Counted from the first letter of the stretch, positions 46,501 to 54,704 are shown. The stretch is 64,000 bases of DNA from Solen grandis (GCA_021229015.1 CM037783.1:57618169-57682168), one strand, 5' to 3'. A program made the numbers and translations. The notes: generated by a model from the sequence alone, not told the origin.

Positions 46501-48613
46501 CGGTTTAACAAACGGTATCTAATCATACAGATAAAGGAACTGAAAAACAATCGTAATTTTAGAAGGATGTGAAGCCAGCCGCCAGCGCCAGATCAGGATA
46601 GAGTCTTGAACCTGTACCTGAGGTTGAACTTAATTTTTTGATACCCTGTGTTTTCTTTAATCAATAGTTATTGTTTATTTCTAGAATACAATAACAGAAG
46701 GGGTATTTTCGTACCGATACCAGAATGTAACACAAATAGCTGGTGTGTACCAGTAATTACCGTAATGAATATAAAACAATGGTGCAATAATTCTAATTGT
46801 GTGCAGAGTTTGATCATGTATGATTATGTTACTAACAAAAATAACTTAATCTTCAATATTAATCTTGAAAGTGGATTATTAGATCTGATAAAGGGCACAG
46901 AACGTGCCATTAAATTGTCCAACTGGATCAAACTGATATACCCTCAAAAGAAAAAACGGAGGGTAACAAAAAGCTGTAATATTTACGAAAGTAGCTATAT
47001 TAAAGATCGTATCGGTCGACTTTGTTAGCAAACTAATATGACCAACCTAACCACATGTTACATTTCGATTGTCTTTAAAGCTTAACAGACAAAATTTAAA
47101 TACCGTCTTATACATTGCGCTAACTCGATACAGAATGGTAATCATGCGTTTCTTTTTTTCTTCAGTATACTCGTACATATACCAGCACATGAAATATAGC
47201 CAATATTACTATCCCTCATAAAATGTTTAAGCTATTAAACTTTACACGATATCCATACAGCTACATTTGTTTTTTAAAGTAATTCATCATTAATAGTTAA
47301 ACTGCTCATTTGTTCAAAGCTATACAAGCTTGCATTTACTATAAAATTCCCATGATCACTTGATGGACCATGATCACAATTTGATGATTGATTACCTTAA
47401 ATTCAAAAATCAAATGTAGAAACTAAGAATATTCAAAGATAAACATCCATTGAATAATTTGATATAGTTATATGTTTATATGTCTGGCCATAGGCATATT
47501 GCAATGCCGATTTGCCAATAAACTTGAAAAAATTAAAACTTTGATTTGTTTGTTTGTTTGCCAAATTCATCAATCTCCAGAGTGTATATTTTGGATTAAC
47601 CCGAACAGTGAATTATCTACTTATCTTTTGCTAAATCTATGAATATGTCAGTGCAATAAATGCAATTAATTGATGAATAAAAAGTAGAAATAACAAGAAA
47701 GTCATTTATCTAAAAGAAATTGACTGTCTTAAATTTAAGAATAATGAATTTGGGTCTAAATAATTTAGGACTCCATGAGATTGGTGAAATATGGTCGTAG
47801 GATGTGTTTTTAGGCGTGTTTCGACAAGTTTGCTTGTATATTCATCTCGATAAACCTACACGTACGTAAACCTAAAAGATGAGATTTAGTTTTGTATTTT
47901 CATTTATGCGATATACATGTAGCTCTACTGAATTAAAACCGTCCCCTGTGGCCGAGTGGTTAGAGCGTCCGCCTCGGGAGCAGGAGGTCGTGGGTTCGAT
48001 CCCCGGCCGCGACATACCATAGTCGTAAAAAATGGTACTGTTATAGCTCCCTTTCTTGGCGCTTAGCATATAAGGGTAGTTGCAGGACTGGTTGGCCCGG
48101 TGTCAGGATAATGTAACTGGGTGTGGTATCATGTCACATGTCTACGGCGTGATATTGCAGTGAGACAGCACTATATCTGTCTCAAGTAGACATCGTCTCC
48201 AAATGACTGAAATACTCTCGGTGGGACGTTAAGCCCAACAAACAAAAAATCTAGAAAAAAAATCTCCAACGTCTGAAGTAAACATTGATTTCTCTCCTTA
48301 AGCTTTAGCAAGCCAGCGCTGTTATGAATACGAGCAAAGAGATTGTTTTAAAAATAACAACAAAAACAAAACATCAATATAATATAATTTCCTTACCATC
48401 CGCCCTCCTGTCCGTCAGATAGTCAGACTCCCTCTCTCGTCTATATAGTTCCGAATAACTTCCGTGATCCCTGTTGTCACGTGACCCCCTGGCCCCTCCT
48501 CCTCTGTGTTCCTCACTTCCGTATGATGCATAACCACTATACCAAGAACCGCTGGGTTCCGGCGGGACCCTGCCCCGGTTCGAATATCGTCCACCGGTAA
48601 ACCACGAAGCCAT
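21736..48613 (-). CDS. transglutaminase (protein-glutamine gamma-glutamyltransferase), 14 exons, 746 aa
   Basis: Exons in transcript order: 48397-48613, 42805-43014, 39000-39245, 37236-37354, 36669-36782, 35991-36165, 35265-35391, 32823-32926, 30830-30992, 29283-29395, 26269-26478, 23783-23943, 22377-22519, 21736-21874. The 2241 nt form one frame ending in TAG. Domains: a G/S/Y/R-rich N-terminal extension (1-72), a beta-sandwich (about 73-224), the papain-fold core (about 225-529) and two C-terminal beta-barrels (530-653, 654-746). The expected catalytic triad is present: Cys351 in YGQCFVF, His406 in WNFHVW and Asp429 in LDSTPQE. Trp316 and Trp403 match the oxyanion and tunnel tryptophans. 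The enzyme forms Ca-dependent glutamine-lysine isopeptide cross-links, used in invertebrates for clotting, cuticle and immunity. Oddities are Phe352 where the family has Trp after the catalytic Cys, and a short linker between the core and barrel 1. No signal peptide is seen. Confidence 0.95.
22588..22790 (+). mobile_element. tRNA-headed SINE, type C
   Basis: The tRNA-like head has 'gtggttacgcgcttcgcttc' and the B box 'gggttcgattcctgg', followed by 'ctccgggttctccggtttcc'. Its body differs from SINE types A and B. It lies in the transglutaminase intron after exon 12, antisense to the gene. Confidence 0.7.
23318..23387. repeat. dispersed short repeat, second copy at 52912-52995
   Basis: Both copies have 'gcag.agttac.tccccttac' followed after 20-40 bp by 'gatcactg.gtggagttt'. 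No function is visible. Confidence 0.45.
24008..24228 (+). mobile_element. type-B tRNA-SINE, internally deleted
   Basis: The head 'ccccggtggccaagtgatta' and B box 'gatttcgattcccgacc' are kept. The body is shortened near the end ('atcttaaatactgtgggaaa'). It lies in the intron between transglutaminase exons 11 and 12. Confidence 0.85.
24896..25735 (-). mobile_element. non-autonomous element with internal tandem repeats and TIRs
   Basis: The ends are inverted, 'gctcgactattcgaa' and 'tttgaatagtcgagc'. Inside, diverged copies of about 150 bp repeat ('atgcttatatcttagtatcc', 'aggggtatcatactatcaag', 'gtagataactct'). A GCGTCG-rich tract sits next to the left end, the mirror image of the element at 43376-44274. 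It lies in a transglutaminase intron. Confidence 0.65.
26269..26478 (-). CDS. transglutaminase exon 11: first beta-barrel
   Basis: It encodes [20 protein letters not shown] through [11 protein letters not shown] to QVRIAPRR. Two acceptors are possible, after 26478 ('gtacag') or after 26467 ('atacag'). Only the first keeps the frame (199 versus 210 nt) when spliced directly to exon 10. The loop that usually joins the core to this barrel is about 30 aa shorter than in TG2, so a small exon in 26480-29280 may be missing from the model. Confidence 0.85.
28035..28275 (-). mobile_element. type-A tRNA-SINE
   Basis: A full copy in reverse. The head reads 'gaccgagcggttac'-like on the minus strand and the B box is 'gggttcgaatcccgg'. 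Its anticodon region ('gtggactacaaatctctcag' on the minus strand) is shared with the copy at 58806-59069. Confidence 0.9.
28623..28697. repeat. near-perfect hairpin
   Basis: The arms 'aaaaggcataaaaattgg' + 'aaagatttatttt' and their complement are separated by about 11 bases ('gaagtatttcg'). One single-base indel is the only defect. It lies in the intron between transglutaminase exons 10 and 11. Confidence 0.8.
30408..30656 (-). mobile_element. type-B tRNA-SINE
   Basis: A reverse copy with 'gtcccaccgacagtatttca', 'tgagacagatatagtgctgc' and 'cgccaagcatagg'. The head end has lost its B box and stops at 'atcgcggcaggg'. It is in the same orientation as transglutaminase. Confidence 0.88.
30773..30800. 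repeat. (GA)n microsatellite
   Basis: Alternating 'ag' ending 30 bp from the exon 9 donor. On the transcript strand it is a CU tract inside the intron. Confidence 0.85.
30830..30992 (-). CDS. transglutaminase exon 9: end of catalytic core
   Basis: It encodes [17 protein letters not shown] and [18 protein letters not shown], a family-typical stretch. Only one Cys (442) occupies the place of the vicinal pair that forms a redox switch in human TG2, so that control is probably absent. An extra Cys lies three residues on. Confidence 0.93.
31322..31861. repeat. 42-bp minisatellite, about 13 copies
   Basis: Each unit is two related 21-mers, 'cattatgcttcatgacaatga' (21) and 'cgttatgctatgtgacaatg.'. 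The length is a multiple of three, so two plus-strand frames stay open for more than 200 codons ([12 protein letters not shown] type and [12 protein letters not shown] type). These are by-products of the repeat, not genes. It lies in an intron, antisense to transglutaminase. Confidence 0.95.
32191..32458 (-). mobile_element. type-B tRNA-SINE, diverged
   Basis: A reverse copy with 'gtatcacgcagtaaacg', 'gctgagcgccaagcatagg' and a B-box remnant. More substitutions than most copies here suggest an older insertion. Confidence 0.82.
32823..32926 (-). CDS. transglutaminase exon 8: catalytic His and Asp
   Basis: It encodes [18 protein letters not shown] then [14 protein letters not shown], supplying His406 and Asp429. 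Their 23-residue spacing equals that in human TG2. The preceding Trp403 is split across the intron. The acceptor tract 'ttttctctacag' is continuous with the 52-bp tandem repeats at 32929-33205. Confidence 0.95.
32929..33205. repeat. 52-bp minisatellite abutting catalytic exon 8
   Basis: About five units of 'tagagaaaatacacacacg' + 'tggtggcctctcatcacgaa' + 'acatgtatcattg'. The first unit begins inside the acceptor of exon 8. Units contain the same pyrimidine tract on the minus strand, but end TACAA or GCAAT rather than TACAG, so none offers a duplicate AG. Confidence 0.95.
34803..34958 (-). repeat. dispersed repeat family D, copy 2
   Basis: The reverse complement matches 13518-13672 and 54705-54840 ('gcagctcgttcacagat', 'caattccgtgatg', 'ccatcaca' end). 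The surrounding intron, 33210-35264, shows nothing else beyond a weak further match near 34470. Confidence 0.6.
35991..36165 (-). CDS. transglutaminase exon 6: catalytic cysteine
   Basis: It encodes [16 protein letters not shown] (Trp316) and [18 protein letters not shown], containing Cys351. Most transglutaminases read GQCWVFA here; this one has GQCFVFS. The cysteine is intact, so catalysis is expected. Exon borders are 'gtcag' and 'gtaagt'. Confidence 0.95.
37490..37735. repeat. possible MITE-like element with internal inverted words
   Basis: The words 'atggtttccag' and 'ctggaaacca', and 'gaattatacgg' and 'ccgtaattatacgg', face each other around a common centre. The ends are not clear. It lies in the transglutaminase intron before exon 4. 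The following stretch to 38999 is AT-rich with a long (AT)n run. Confidence 0.4.
38540..38582. repeat. (AT)n microsatellite
   Basis: About 21 AT dinucleotides followed by 'tgtgtgtgtg'. Confidence 0.95.
39000..39245 (-). CDS. transglutaminase exon 3: second part of N-terminal domain
   Basis: It begins [20 protein letters not shown] and ends at YILFNPWCR, where the fold passes into the catalytic core. The acceptor 'gctgtttcag' lies within about 15 bp of a LINE insertion (39259-40757), so the pyrimidine tract is short and the branch point must lie in LINE sequence. Confidence 0.92.
39259..40757 (+). mobile_element. 5'-truncated non-LTR retrotransposon (LINE) in transglutaminase intron 2
   Basis: The first frame starts inside the reverse transcriptase with [20 protein letters not shown], carrying the FADD catalytic box, followed by [11 protein letters not shown] and FNYLGTVF. 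Later frames (39820-40056, 40096-40434) give the C-terminal part ending in a C-x2-C..H-x4-C knuckle ([21 protein letters not shown]). Frameshifts near 39670 and 39800-40090 break it. The 3' end is a (TGTC)n tail at 40736-40757, typical of CR1/L2-type LINEs. It is antisense to the gene and dead. Confidence 0.88.
41232..41262. repeat. (GT)n followed by G-run
   Basis: 'gtgtgtgtgtgtg' then about 14 G. Similar composition recurs at 43185-43270. Confidence 0.9.
41322..41537 (-). mobile_element. type-B tRNA-SINE, old copy
   Basis: A reverse copy with a central deletion. The head is recognisable as 'gccgggaatcgaacc' and 'atcgaccaccggtatgg'. Confidence 0.75.
42805..43014 (-). CDS. transglutaminase exon 2: N-terminal beta-sandwich
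   Basis: It encodes [19 protein letters not shown], then the family signature [20 protein letters not shown] and [11 protein letters not shown]. The pattern N..HHT....LVVRRGQ is diagnostic of the Transglut_N domain. Both splice junctions are consensus. Confidence 0.95.
43185..43270. repeat. (GT)n(G)n microsatellite
   Basis: About 26 GT units followed directly by about 30 G with a single A break. It lies 170 bp upstream of transglutaminase exon 2 on the transcript strand, where it reads as C-run then (AC)n. Confidence 0.95.
43376..44274 (+). mobile_element. non-autonomous element with TIRs, three core repeats and GAC tract
   Basis: The left end 'ttgtgtcgcctgcat' pairs with the right end 'atgcaggcgacacaa'. 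Core repeats of about 150 bp start near 43755, 43911 and 44060 ('gttatcattcttg..ca.tgcactc', 'cctcaaatactttt.g.gttatgctcc'). A (GAC)n tract precedes the right end. The left 39-bp 'aaaaactagatgtgggtgtt' unit is duplicated at 43300-43380. An AC/AT microsatellite (43488-43538) and a T/G run sit inside. Confidence 0.7.
44366..44650 (-). mobile_element. type-B tRNA-SINE
   Basis: A nearly complete reverse copy ending in the tRNA-like head 'accactcggccaccggga'. It begins about 90 bp after the right end of the element at 43376-44274. Confidence 0.9.
45354..45668 (-). mobile_element. type-B tRNA-SINE
   Basis: A full-length reverse copy: 'gtttgtttgtttt' tail, 'gacgatgtctacttgagaca' body, 'ggccgggaatcgaacc' B box and 'ctaaccactcggccaccggg' A box. 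Confidence 0.92.
46236..46506 (-). mobile_element. type-B tRNA-SINE
   Basis: A reverse copy with 'gtgccgacagtatttcaaat' and 'ctaaccacttggtcaccggg'. It is flanked on the left by a T-run. Confidence 0.88.
46648..47028 (+). CDS. unrecognised 126-codon open frame in transglutaminase intron 1
   Basis: It starts [19 protein letters not shown] and ends [10 protein letters not shown], with a basic KKKRRVTK stretch near residue 105. It is antisense to transglutaminase. The sequence has no repeat structure that would explain the open frame, but it is AT-rich, no domain is recognised and no splice partner is visible. It may be a transposon remnant or chance. Confidence 0.2.
   Translation: MFSLINSYCLFLEYNNRRGIFVPIPECNTNSWCVPVITVMNIKQWCNNSNCVQSLIMYDYVTNKNNLIFNINLESGLLDLIKGTERAIKLSNWIKLIYPQKKKRRVTKSCNIYESSYIKDRIGRLC
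47335..47410. repeat. repeat shared (inverted) with 18170-18265
   Basis: It contains 'gcatttactataaaattccc' and 'atgatcacttgatggaccat', the complement of the tetraspan 3' flank. Confidence 0.6.
47940..48247 (+). mobile_element. type-B tRNA-SINE, best-preserved copy
   Basis: The A box 'gtggccgagtggttagagcg' and B box 'gtgggttcgatccccggcc' are intact, so this copy could be a pol III template. The 3' end reads 'ctgaaatactctcggtggga' then 'cgttaagcccaacaaacaaa'. It ends about 150 bp downstream of transglutaminase exon 1, antisense. Confidence 0.95.
48397..48613 (-). CDS. transglutaminase exon 1: start codon and low-complexity N-terminal extension
   Basis: It starts [15 protein letters not shown] and continues with Gly/Ser/Tyr/Arg-rich sequence ([14 protein letters not shown]) before a charged [15 protein letters not shown]. 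The ATG at 48611-48613 is the first in the open frame. The extension is not part of the catalytic fold; in this family N-terminal extensions often govern membrane anchoring or processing, but no such motif is evident. The donor is 'gtaagg'. Confidence 0.85.
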
Positions 48614-49315
48614 ATTAACTCTCCACCGGATCTACCACAAATGTACTCCTTGTAAAGTGTTATTCAATATTTTCCAATAGAAATAGCACAAAAATAGCCT
48701 TCACGTTTCAAAACATGCCCGTTTATGGTTCATTTGGCCCGATGTAAACGTCGTGAACGTTGCCAAAACTGAACCCTTTGAATTGTGTGTTATGCTAGAC
48801 ATGCATGCACTTTTCGCGTTGACAAGGGAATTAATTGTATAGTTGCATGGGAGTTTTTCATTGTTAACAGTGTCGGGTTAAAAAACCCAATATTTCAGAT
48901 GTGTAGAAATAATTGTTTTAACATTTTGAACTACATTTGTAATATGATCACCTTGTATGAATGCAAAGCAAAATCTAAAAATAATCGATAAGTACTTGTA
49001 TGTAAGCAAATCGGGTAGAGTTACACGGTTTAAGATGTGGGGCGTTTTAACTTATATGTGTATCTTGAATTAAAAAAATGAAAGCACTTAAAAGAAAATT
49101 CACCATTTTTGATAGCGAGGTTATTCTACTTTGCAATCAAAACTTTTATCTACATGTATTTATAAAACGGGTAAATCCTGTCGGAATATGCTCCCTGCCT
49201 CTTGTTAATAATCTGTTTTGTTTTGAAAAAAAAGTATAATGTAAAAAAAGGGCCGCAATAGCTTCATAAAATTTAAACATATTTTGGAACATTTTGTGAT
49301 AATCTCTATCTCTCT

Positions 49316-49500
49316 CTCTGATTCGAATCCCAGCAGGGTCATTCGGATTTTCATGTGAGGAAGCCTTCCAGATGGCTTGCGGTAGGTCGGTGGTTCTACC
49401 CGGATGCCTCCGTGCATTCGGGGTCTTCCTCCACCTGTAATTAGCTGGACGTCGCTACATGACTGAAATACTGTCGAAGCGACGGTAAACTCAAATAGTC
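49316..49500 (+). mobile_element. type-A tRNA-SINE, 5'-truncated
   Basis: It begins within the B box ('gattcgaatcccagcaggg') after a (TC)n tract and runs to 'ctgtcgaagcgacggtaaac'. Truncation at the head is complete. Confidence 0.88.
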
Positions 49501-49802
49501 AAGTCTAATCATATCTAGCCATTATAATGATCTCGGTATGCTGCTGAAAGTTTATTACCCGGCTTTAATTTTGTGCATGGATGCGATCCACGTGAACATG
49601 ATATCTGGCCATTCATGGGATATAATTGTCATTCTATTAGGCGTAATCGAACAGAAAACGATCAATCGTGGTTGCTAAGCAGAAGACAATTAATATGTCG
49701 TCTGCAGACCCGGGTATATACACTGCGGTTATCTCCCCTCAGCATATCACGAGGCGTCAGTTTACTGCACCCTGCGCATGAAAGGAGTTACACGAACCGC
49801 AA

Positions 49803-50075
49803 TCGTTTGTTTGTCGGCTCGGGTTAAATGTCCAACCGAAGGCTTTTTGGTCATTTGGAGACATTTGTCTACTTGAGAAGATACACATGTAGTGCTGATA
49901 ACTTACTGCGATATAATGCCGTAGACAAGAGGTATGATACCACATCCGGTCACATGATCGTTACAGCGCAAGTGAAACATACTAGTTCTGTTTGAGCGAT
50001 ATTTGGTATGTTGCTGATGGGAATCGAGATAAGAGGTGGACGACCTAACCACTCGACAATCCTGTCTGTAATAAC
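49803..50075 (-). mobile_element. type-B tRNA-SINE, heavily diverged
   Basis: The order of motifs is kept ('tggagacatttgtctacttg', 'aatgccgtagacaagagg', 'gacctaaccactcgaca'), but many positions and parts of the body have changed. Confidence 0.75.
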
Positions 50076-50496
50076 GTGTTTCTATAAACATGCCACTACA
50101 TAAATTCACAATATATAAATCATCATGCAGGCTTTTCGAATGTAATCCATATGAATGCTTGTCTCAAAACCATACAAAGAACATAAAAACAACCGTCTAA
50201 AGTGTGTATGTGCACGTGATTCCAACTATAACATGCATGAAATATTGCCATTAAGGATGAAATTATATTGATATCATGCGCCACGATAAACATTTATAAA
50301 ACGTGAAAACACAACATCTCCATGCTAAATTATGCATGTAAACAAGGTCTGTAAATAGACGCCTCTTAATAGAAAGTTTAATTGATTTATGGTGCGTTTT
50401 GAGTTATGTAGGGTACATATCATGTATTAAAACAAAATTCCAAGTTGAACTTGCTGCAAGACATCCTCGTTCGTGTAAATGTAAAAAAGGCTGCCC

Positions 50497-50690
50497 CGTG
50501 GTCCGGTGGCCCCGTGGTCCGGTGGTTCGGTGGTCCGGTGGTCAGTGGCCCCGTGGTCCGGTGGTAACGTACATGACTGCGGATCAGAAGATTATAGGTT
50601 CGAAACCCGTTAGGGGCAAGGATTCCCAGGCGTGAAGTACTAGTCCAACCCAGGAGCCGCCGAGAATTATTAGCTTTCCAAACGACGTAA
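50497..50690 (+). mobile_element. tRNA-like SINE fused to a 'ggtccggtgg' minisatellite
   Basis: Overlapping 'ggtccggtggccccgt' words repeat between 50497 and 50566. They are followed by 'gactgcggatcagaagatt' and the B box 'aggttcgaaacccg'. The repeat looks like amplification of the tRNA head. Confidence 0.6.
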
Positions 50691-51134
50691 AATAAATAAG
50701 TGACAGTTACGTACATACCATAATGCTTTCAGCACAACGTGCAGCATCTCTACGCCTGGGATAAACGATTCTTAATGACATAAGGATAGGGGAAACGAAT
50801 CTTGGACCAGTATATAGTGGGACAACTTTCGGTATGACACACCCACACGCACCATAGCTACGTGTATTTCGTCTAAATGTAGTTGAATAACAGTTTATTA
50901 ACATATGAAATTATGCTCAATAAGCTTTTCCGGTTTCGTGTAACCGTCACATATTTACTTATATTTTACACGTTACATATAACTTTTAGGCCGAATTACA
51001 ACACTCCGCGTCACGCGCGTGTATTCTATATACATTTGTATATGCATAGTGTGTTGACCTCGAACAGCTGGATAAATGTTTCGATGCAACTTACTTTGGT
51101 CAAAAAGATTCATTATTCATAAATGATGTTGACA

Positions 51135-51700
51135 ATGTATGAGAAATAAACGCGTTAAATTGTTATTTCCAGTTATTATTTGATTTTTTTGGTGTTAGAT
51201 TACAAATTAAAGTAATTTGTTCTCAGTCCGTTCATTCATGTTTTTTTTTTTTTTTTTGTTTTTTTTAGGTGAAGTTAGCGCGTAGATCGCAGATCGTAAA
51301 TCGACACTTTAACTAATTTTCTTTGCCGACCTGGGTCGTAGATCGTACCTCAACCATTGATATTAACCAAGATAAATGGTTGAGCTGGATCGTAGATCGC
51401 AGCTCGACCATTAAAATAAACCAAAAAATCTACGATCCAGGTCAACCATTTATATTGGTTTATTTCAATGGTTGAGCTACGATCTACGACTCAGGTCGAC
51501 AAAGAAAATAATTTATTGTGTCGATCTACGATCTACGCGCTTACTTCACACACTTTTTTTTTTTTTTTTTTTTTGTTGTTGTTGTTGTTGTTAAAATCTC
51601 GATTTACTGTCTGTATAGGTCATATGATTAAAAGAATCTGTCATGAATTGTCATATCAAATTTTACTAAACTTGTTCATGAAAATGCTATTAAGCTCTCC
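51135..51700. repeat. segment paralogous to 1-265, with foldback insertion
   Basis: Sequence on both sides of the foldback element aligns with the start of the window. The copy differs by scattered substitutions and T-run length, so the duplication is not very recent. Confidence 0.6.
51269..51549. mobile_element. foldback (inverted-repeat) element
   Basis: The ends 'gtgaagttagcgcgtagatcg' and 'cgatctacgcgcttacttcac' are inverted, and pairing continues for about 130 bp on each arm through 'cgacctgggtcgtagatcg' and 'ctcaaccattgatattaacc'. It is flanked by long T-runs. There is no coding capacity. The flanks match window positions 1-265, which lack the insert. Confidence 0.9.
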
Positions 51701-52004
51701 ATAGGCTCGCTTAATTACATCTTTATGATCTCGTTTGGTAACATTTCATATGAAATAAAATTCATGTCATATCCTATATATACATACCAATATAAGTACA
51801 CAGAAGCATCAGTTCTAGATTGCCCAACTTAGAGAGAGTGTTTTGACTTCAGCCCTTGGCCTTAAAATCTAACCATAATGTGTTCTTGATGACCAGCCCC
51901 AAGATTTACAACCATGGGGACAAAAAGAAGAAAACTGTAATAGCGAATTTGTCAAATGTCAGATGAAAAGGGCGTATGCACCATATCTGCATTGTTTCAA
52001 ATAG

Positions 52005-52137
52005 CCGATGGACGGGCATCCCGGGGGTGGGGTGGATATTGGACCGCTGCCCGGAGGTGAAGGACGAAGATTGCTGTGGACATTTGGACGATGAGACAGC
52101 GGTCCACGTTCAGAAACCACGGAATGTCCGTGATGTT
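52005..52137 (+). other. GC-rich island, possible isolated exon or transposon fragment
   Basis: A GC-rich stretch in AT-rich surroundings, with 'aatag' before it and 'tta|gtgtat' after. One frame reads GIPGVGWILDRCPEVKDEDC and on to VHVQKPRNVRD. No domain is recognised and no partner exon is seen. Confidence 0.2.
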
Positions 52138-53112
52138 AGTGTATACTATTGTATACTATATAACTACTATTAAGGTGATATATAGGCTCACTGGACCGGG
52201 TCAGCAGGCAATTGCATTGTATATTTGTCATTTTAAAATATACTGATCTATGATGACGATGACTTGCTTCATTTTTTTCCCATTATTATACATAGAGCTG
52301 TTGACTACCTTTAGGGACTCTATCGAATTTGATATTTTTGCTCCAGAAATAAAAAATCTGCTGTTGTAAAATATAGCTTCTCTCTTCATCTAGTATGTCC
52401 AAATACTATGTATAATTTAAAAAATTCAGTTCTGATAAGCCAGTAAATCACTTCTGCCTGTACTTGCCAGTTAGCAGGAATGTATATGTTTGACTAGCTG
52501 TCTGTTTGTCTTCTTATATACATTTACTATTTATCTAAAATTACTACTTCTAGCATAATACCACTGATACTAATGATTCTGAAATACAAAAACAACTTCT
52601 ACTACTACAACTAAGTACTACCTTACGCTGGATTGATAAGTACATACTCGTTAATACACAATGTCTACTGTACAGTACTTAGTGTAATATTATATATGCT
52701 ATGTAAACAGTACGCCATGAATGATGCTTACTTTTTAAGCCTACTTTTAATTGACTACTTATGTGCTTATATCATTACTCCAACTATTATCGATATATTA
52801 AACTTAATGATTGTATAATGTAACAAGACCATAGAAAGCAAAGCTAACTTAGCCGACGCATTTAGACGAATGCAACTAAACGAAATAAAATCAAGCTAGC
52901 ATACTAACTCCGCCGCAGTAGTTACCTCCCCTTACAGTTTTTGTTTTGTTTTTGTTTTTTTGCTTGCAAGGGAGATCACTGTGTGGAGTTTGAACGGTGG
53001 ACCGGAAATAATTACGTCCCTTGAATTAACAGTGTTTATTCTACGGGACCAAACAGAAAATTGGCGGAAAAAATACGATTATTGCGATAAAATTTATTGG
53101 TGAGTTTTAAAA

Positions 53113-53297
53113 AAAATAATTATATCACAAAATAATATCTTATTACCATTTTAATAAATAAATATTTTTACAACTTAAAGGAAATACATTTGATTTTTGT
53201 TCAATGAAAAATAATAATATCACAAAATAATATCTTATTATCATTTTAATAATATTTTTACAGCTTTAAGGAAATACATTTAATTTTTGTTCAAAGA
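53113..53297. repeat. tandem duplication of ~110 bp
   Basis: 'cacaaaataatatcttatta' and 'aaggaaatacattt.atttttg' occur twice in a row, with a few differences. AT-rich; no other function seen. Confidence 0.85.
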
Positions 53298-53638
53298 AGT
53301 GTATTATAGACTCTATATAGCTATCGCCAAAAATAGGGGAAAATCACAGATTTATATGATGTATTCTTAGATAAAATAATAGAGAAAAAAGAAGAAAGAA
53401 TATAATTAAGTTTTGTCCTACCGTTACGTAATTGCGCAGCATATTGCAAATAACCTTTCCCGAGATAGGGATATAACATAGGGTTCCTTTGTGCTATTAT
53501 TCATTTAATTATAAATTCACAATTATTAATGTTATTATCACTTAAGATAAGGATATTTTAGATATCAAAGAAAAACCTTGAAGTATTCAGTGTCACTATT
53601 AGTATATGTGTCAAACATCAATTTTGTGTATTAGTTTT

Positions 53639-53725
53639 CGTTTATATTTTAAATTTTATGGAATTTATCGCAAGCGACTTGAAGCGGAGCGCTGCGATAT
53701 ATCCATAAAATTTAAAATATAAACG
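53639..53725. repeat. perfect-armed hairpin
   Basis: The arms 'cgtttatattttaaatttta' + 'tgga' and exact complement surround a 39-bp GC-rich centre whose own ends ('tatcgca'/'tgcgata') also pair. It may be the tip or end of an unrecognised element. Confidence 0.85.
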
Positions 53726-54339
53726 ATAAAATATTTACATTTTGTCACGTGTACACCATATTGCTTTGCCTTTGACCTCGCGTTATGAAACGAACTCCCG
53801 TTTGATTGACAGTTCACGTGATGGTTCAGAGTCAGTATCACTGGGTACATTTTATAAGGCTACATGTAAAACATGACGTAATCATTCACCGACGCAAACA
53901 AGCTCCGCCCATTCAGCTCAAAGCTCACGTAGGCAGCAAACACTCATATTTTTACATTTCAAGACCTTACGGATCAGTTTTTGCTATACATTTTTCAAAT
54001 TTTGAACGAAATGCGAGCATCTCAATGGACGATTAAATCGGACAAACTGTAAACTCGAATATTATTCATATTAAACTCATTCTTATTTCCCCTAAAATCA
54101 GCGCTCGCTTTTTCAATATTTTTTACATACCATCCGCTTTTACCCTATATGTTATAATTATATTGTCCACGTTTTCCTTCTTTGTTTATATTGTCCGCGT
54201 AAGGCGTCCACGTTTTAGACCTTCCCCGTTAATATTCATTCGTTTAATTGCATTCATCTTAATGCTTACTGCTAAGAGACTAGCCATAGGACATTAGATT
54301 TACAAGTGATGCATAAAATACATTGCAAAGTACAATGCA

Positions 54340-54660
54340 TTTACTAACTTGGTATGCACTTAAACTGTATACAGACTTTTAAGTAGTGAAGAAACAAAAA
54401 AAAAAAAAAAGCATACCCCCTTTGCATGTATACGAAGGCACTTCTCATTTGAATGAAAGCATTTGTCTGTTACATCAATTTATTAACTTACTTTGATGCA
54501 ACTTAAAGCTGTATACAAAAGTAGTGAGAAGAAACAACTCAATAAGACAAATGAAATAGTCAATAGAAAGCATAACCACTGCATGTATACGCAAGCACTT
54601 CTCATTTAGATGAATGCACGTGTAAGTTACATCAACCGATTATTTACGTAAATGCCCTTT
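54340..54660. repeat. tandem duplication, ~157-bp period
   Basis: 'gcatgtatacg.a.gcacttc' followed by 'tcatttgaatgaa' recurs 157 bp later, as do 'gctgtatac' and 'aagtagtgaagaaac'. The copies are diverged. Confidence 0.75.
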
Positions 54661-54704
54661 CATATTCAAGTATGAGAATATATATAGTTTATTAAAAATT
54701 TAAA

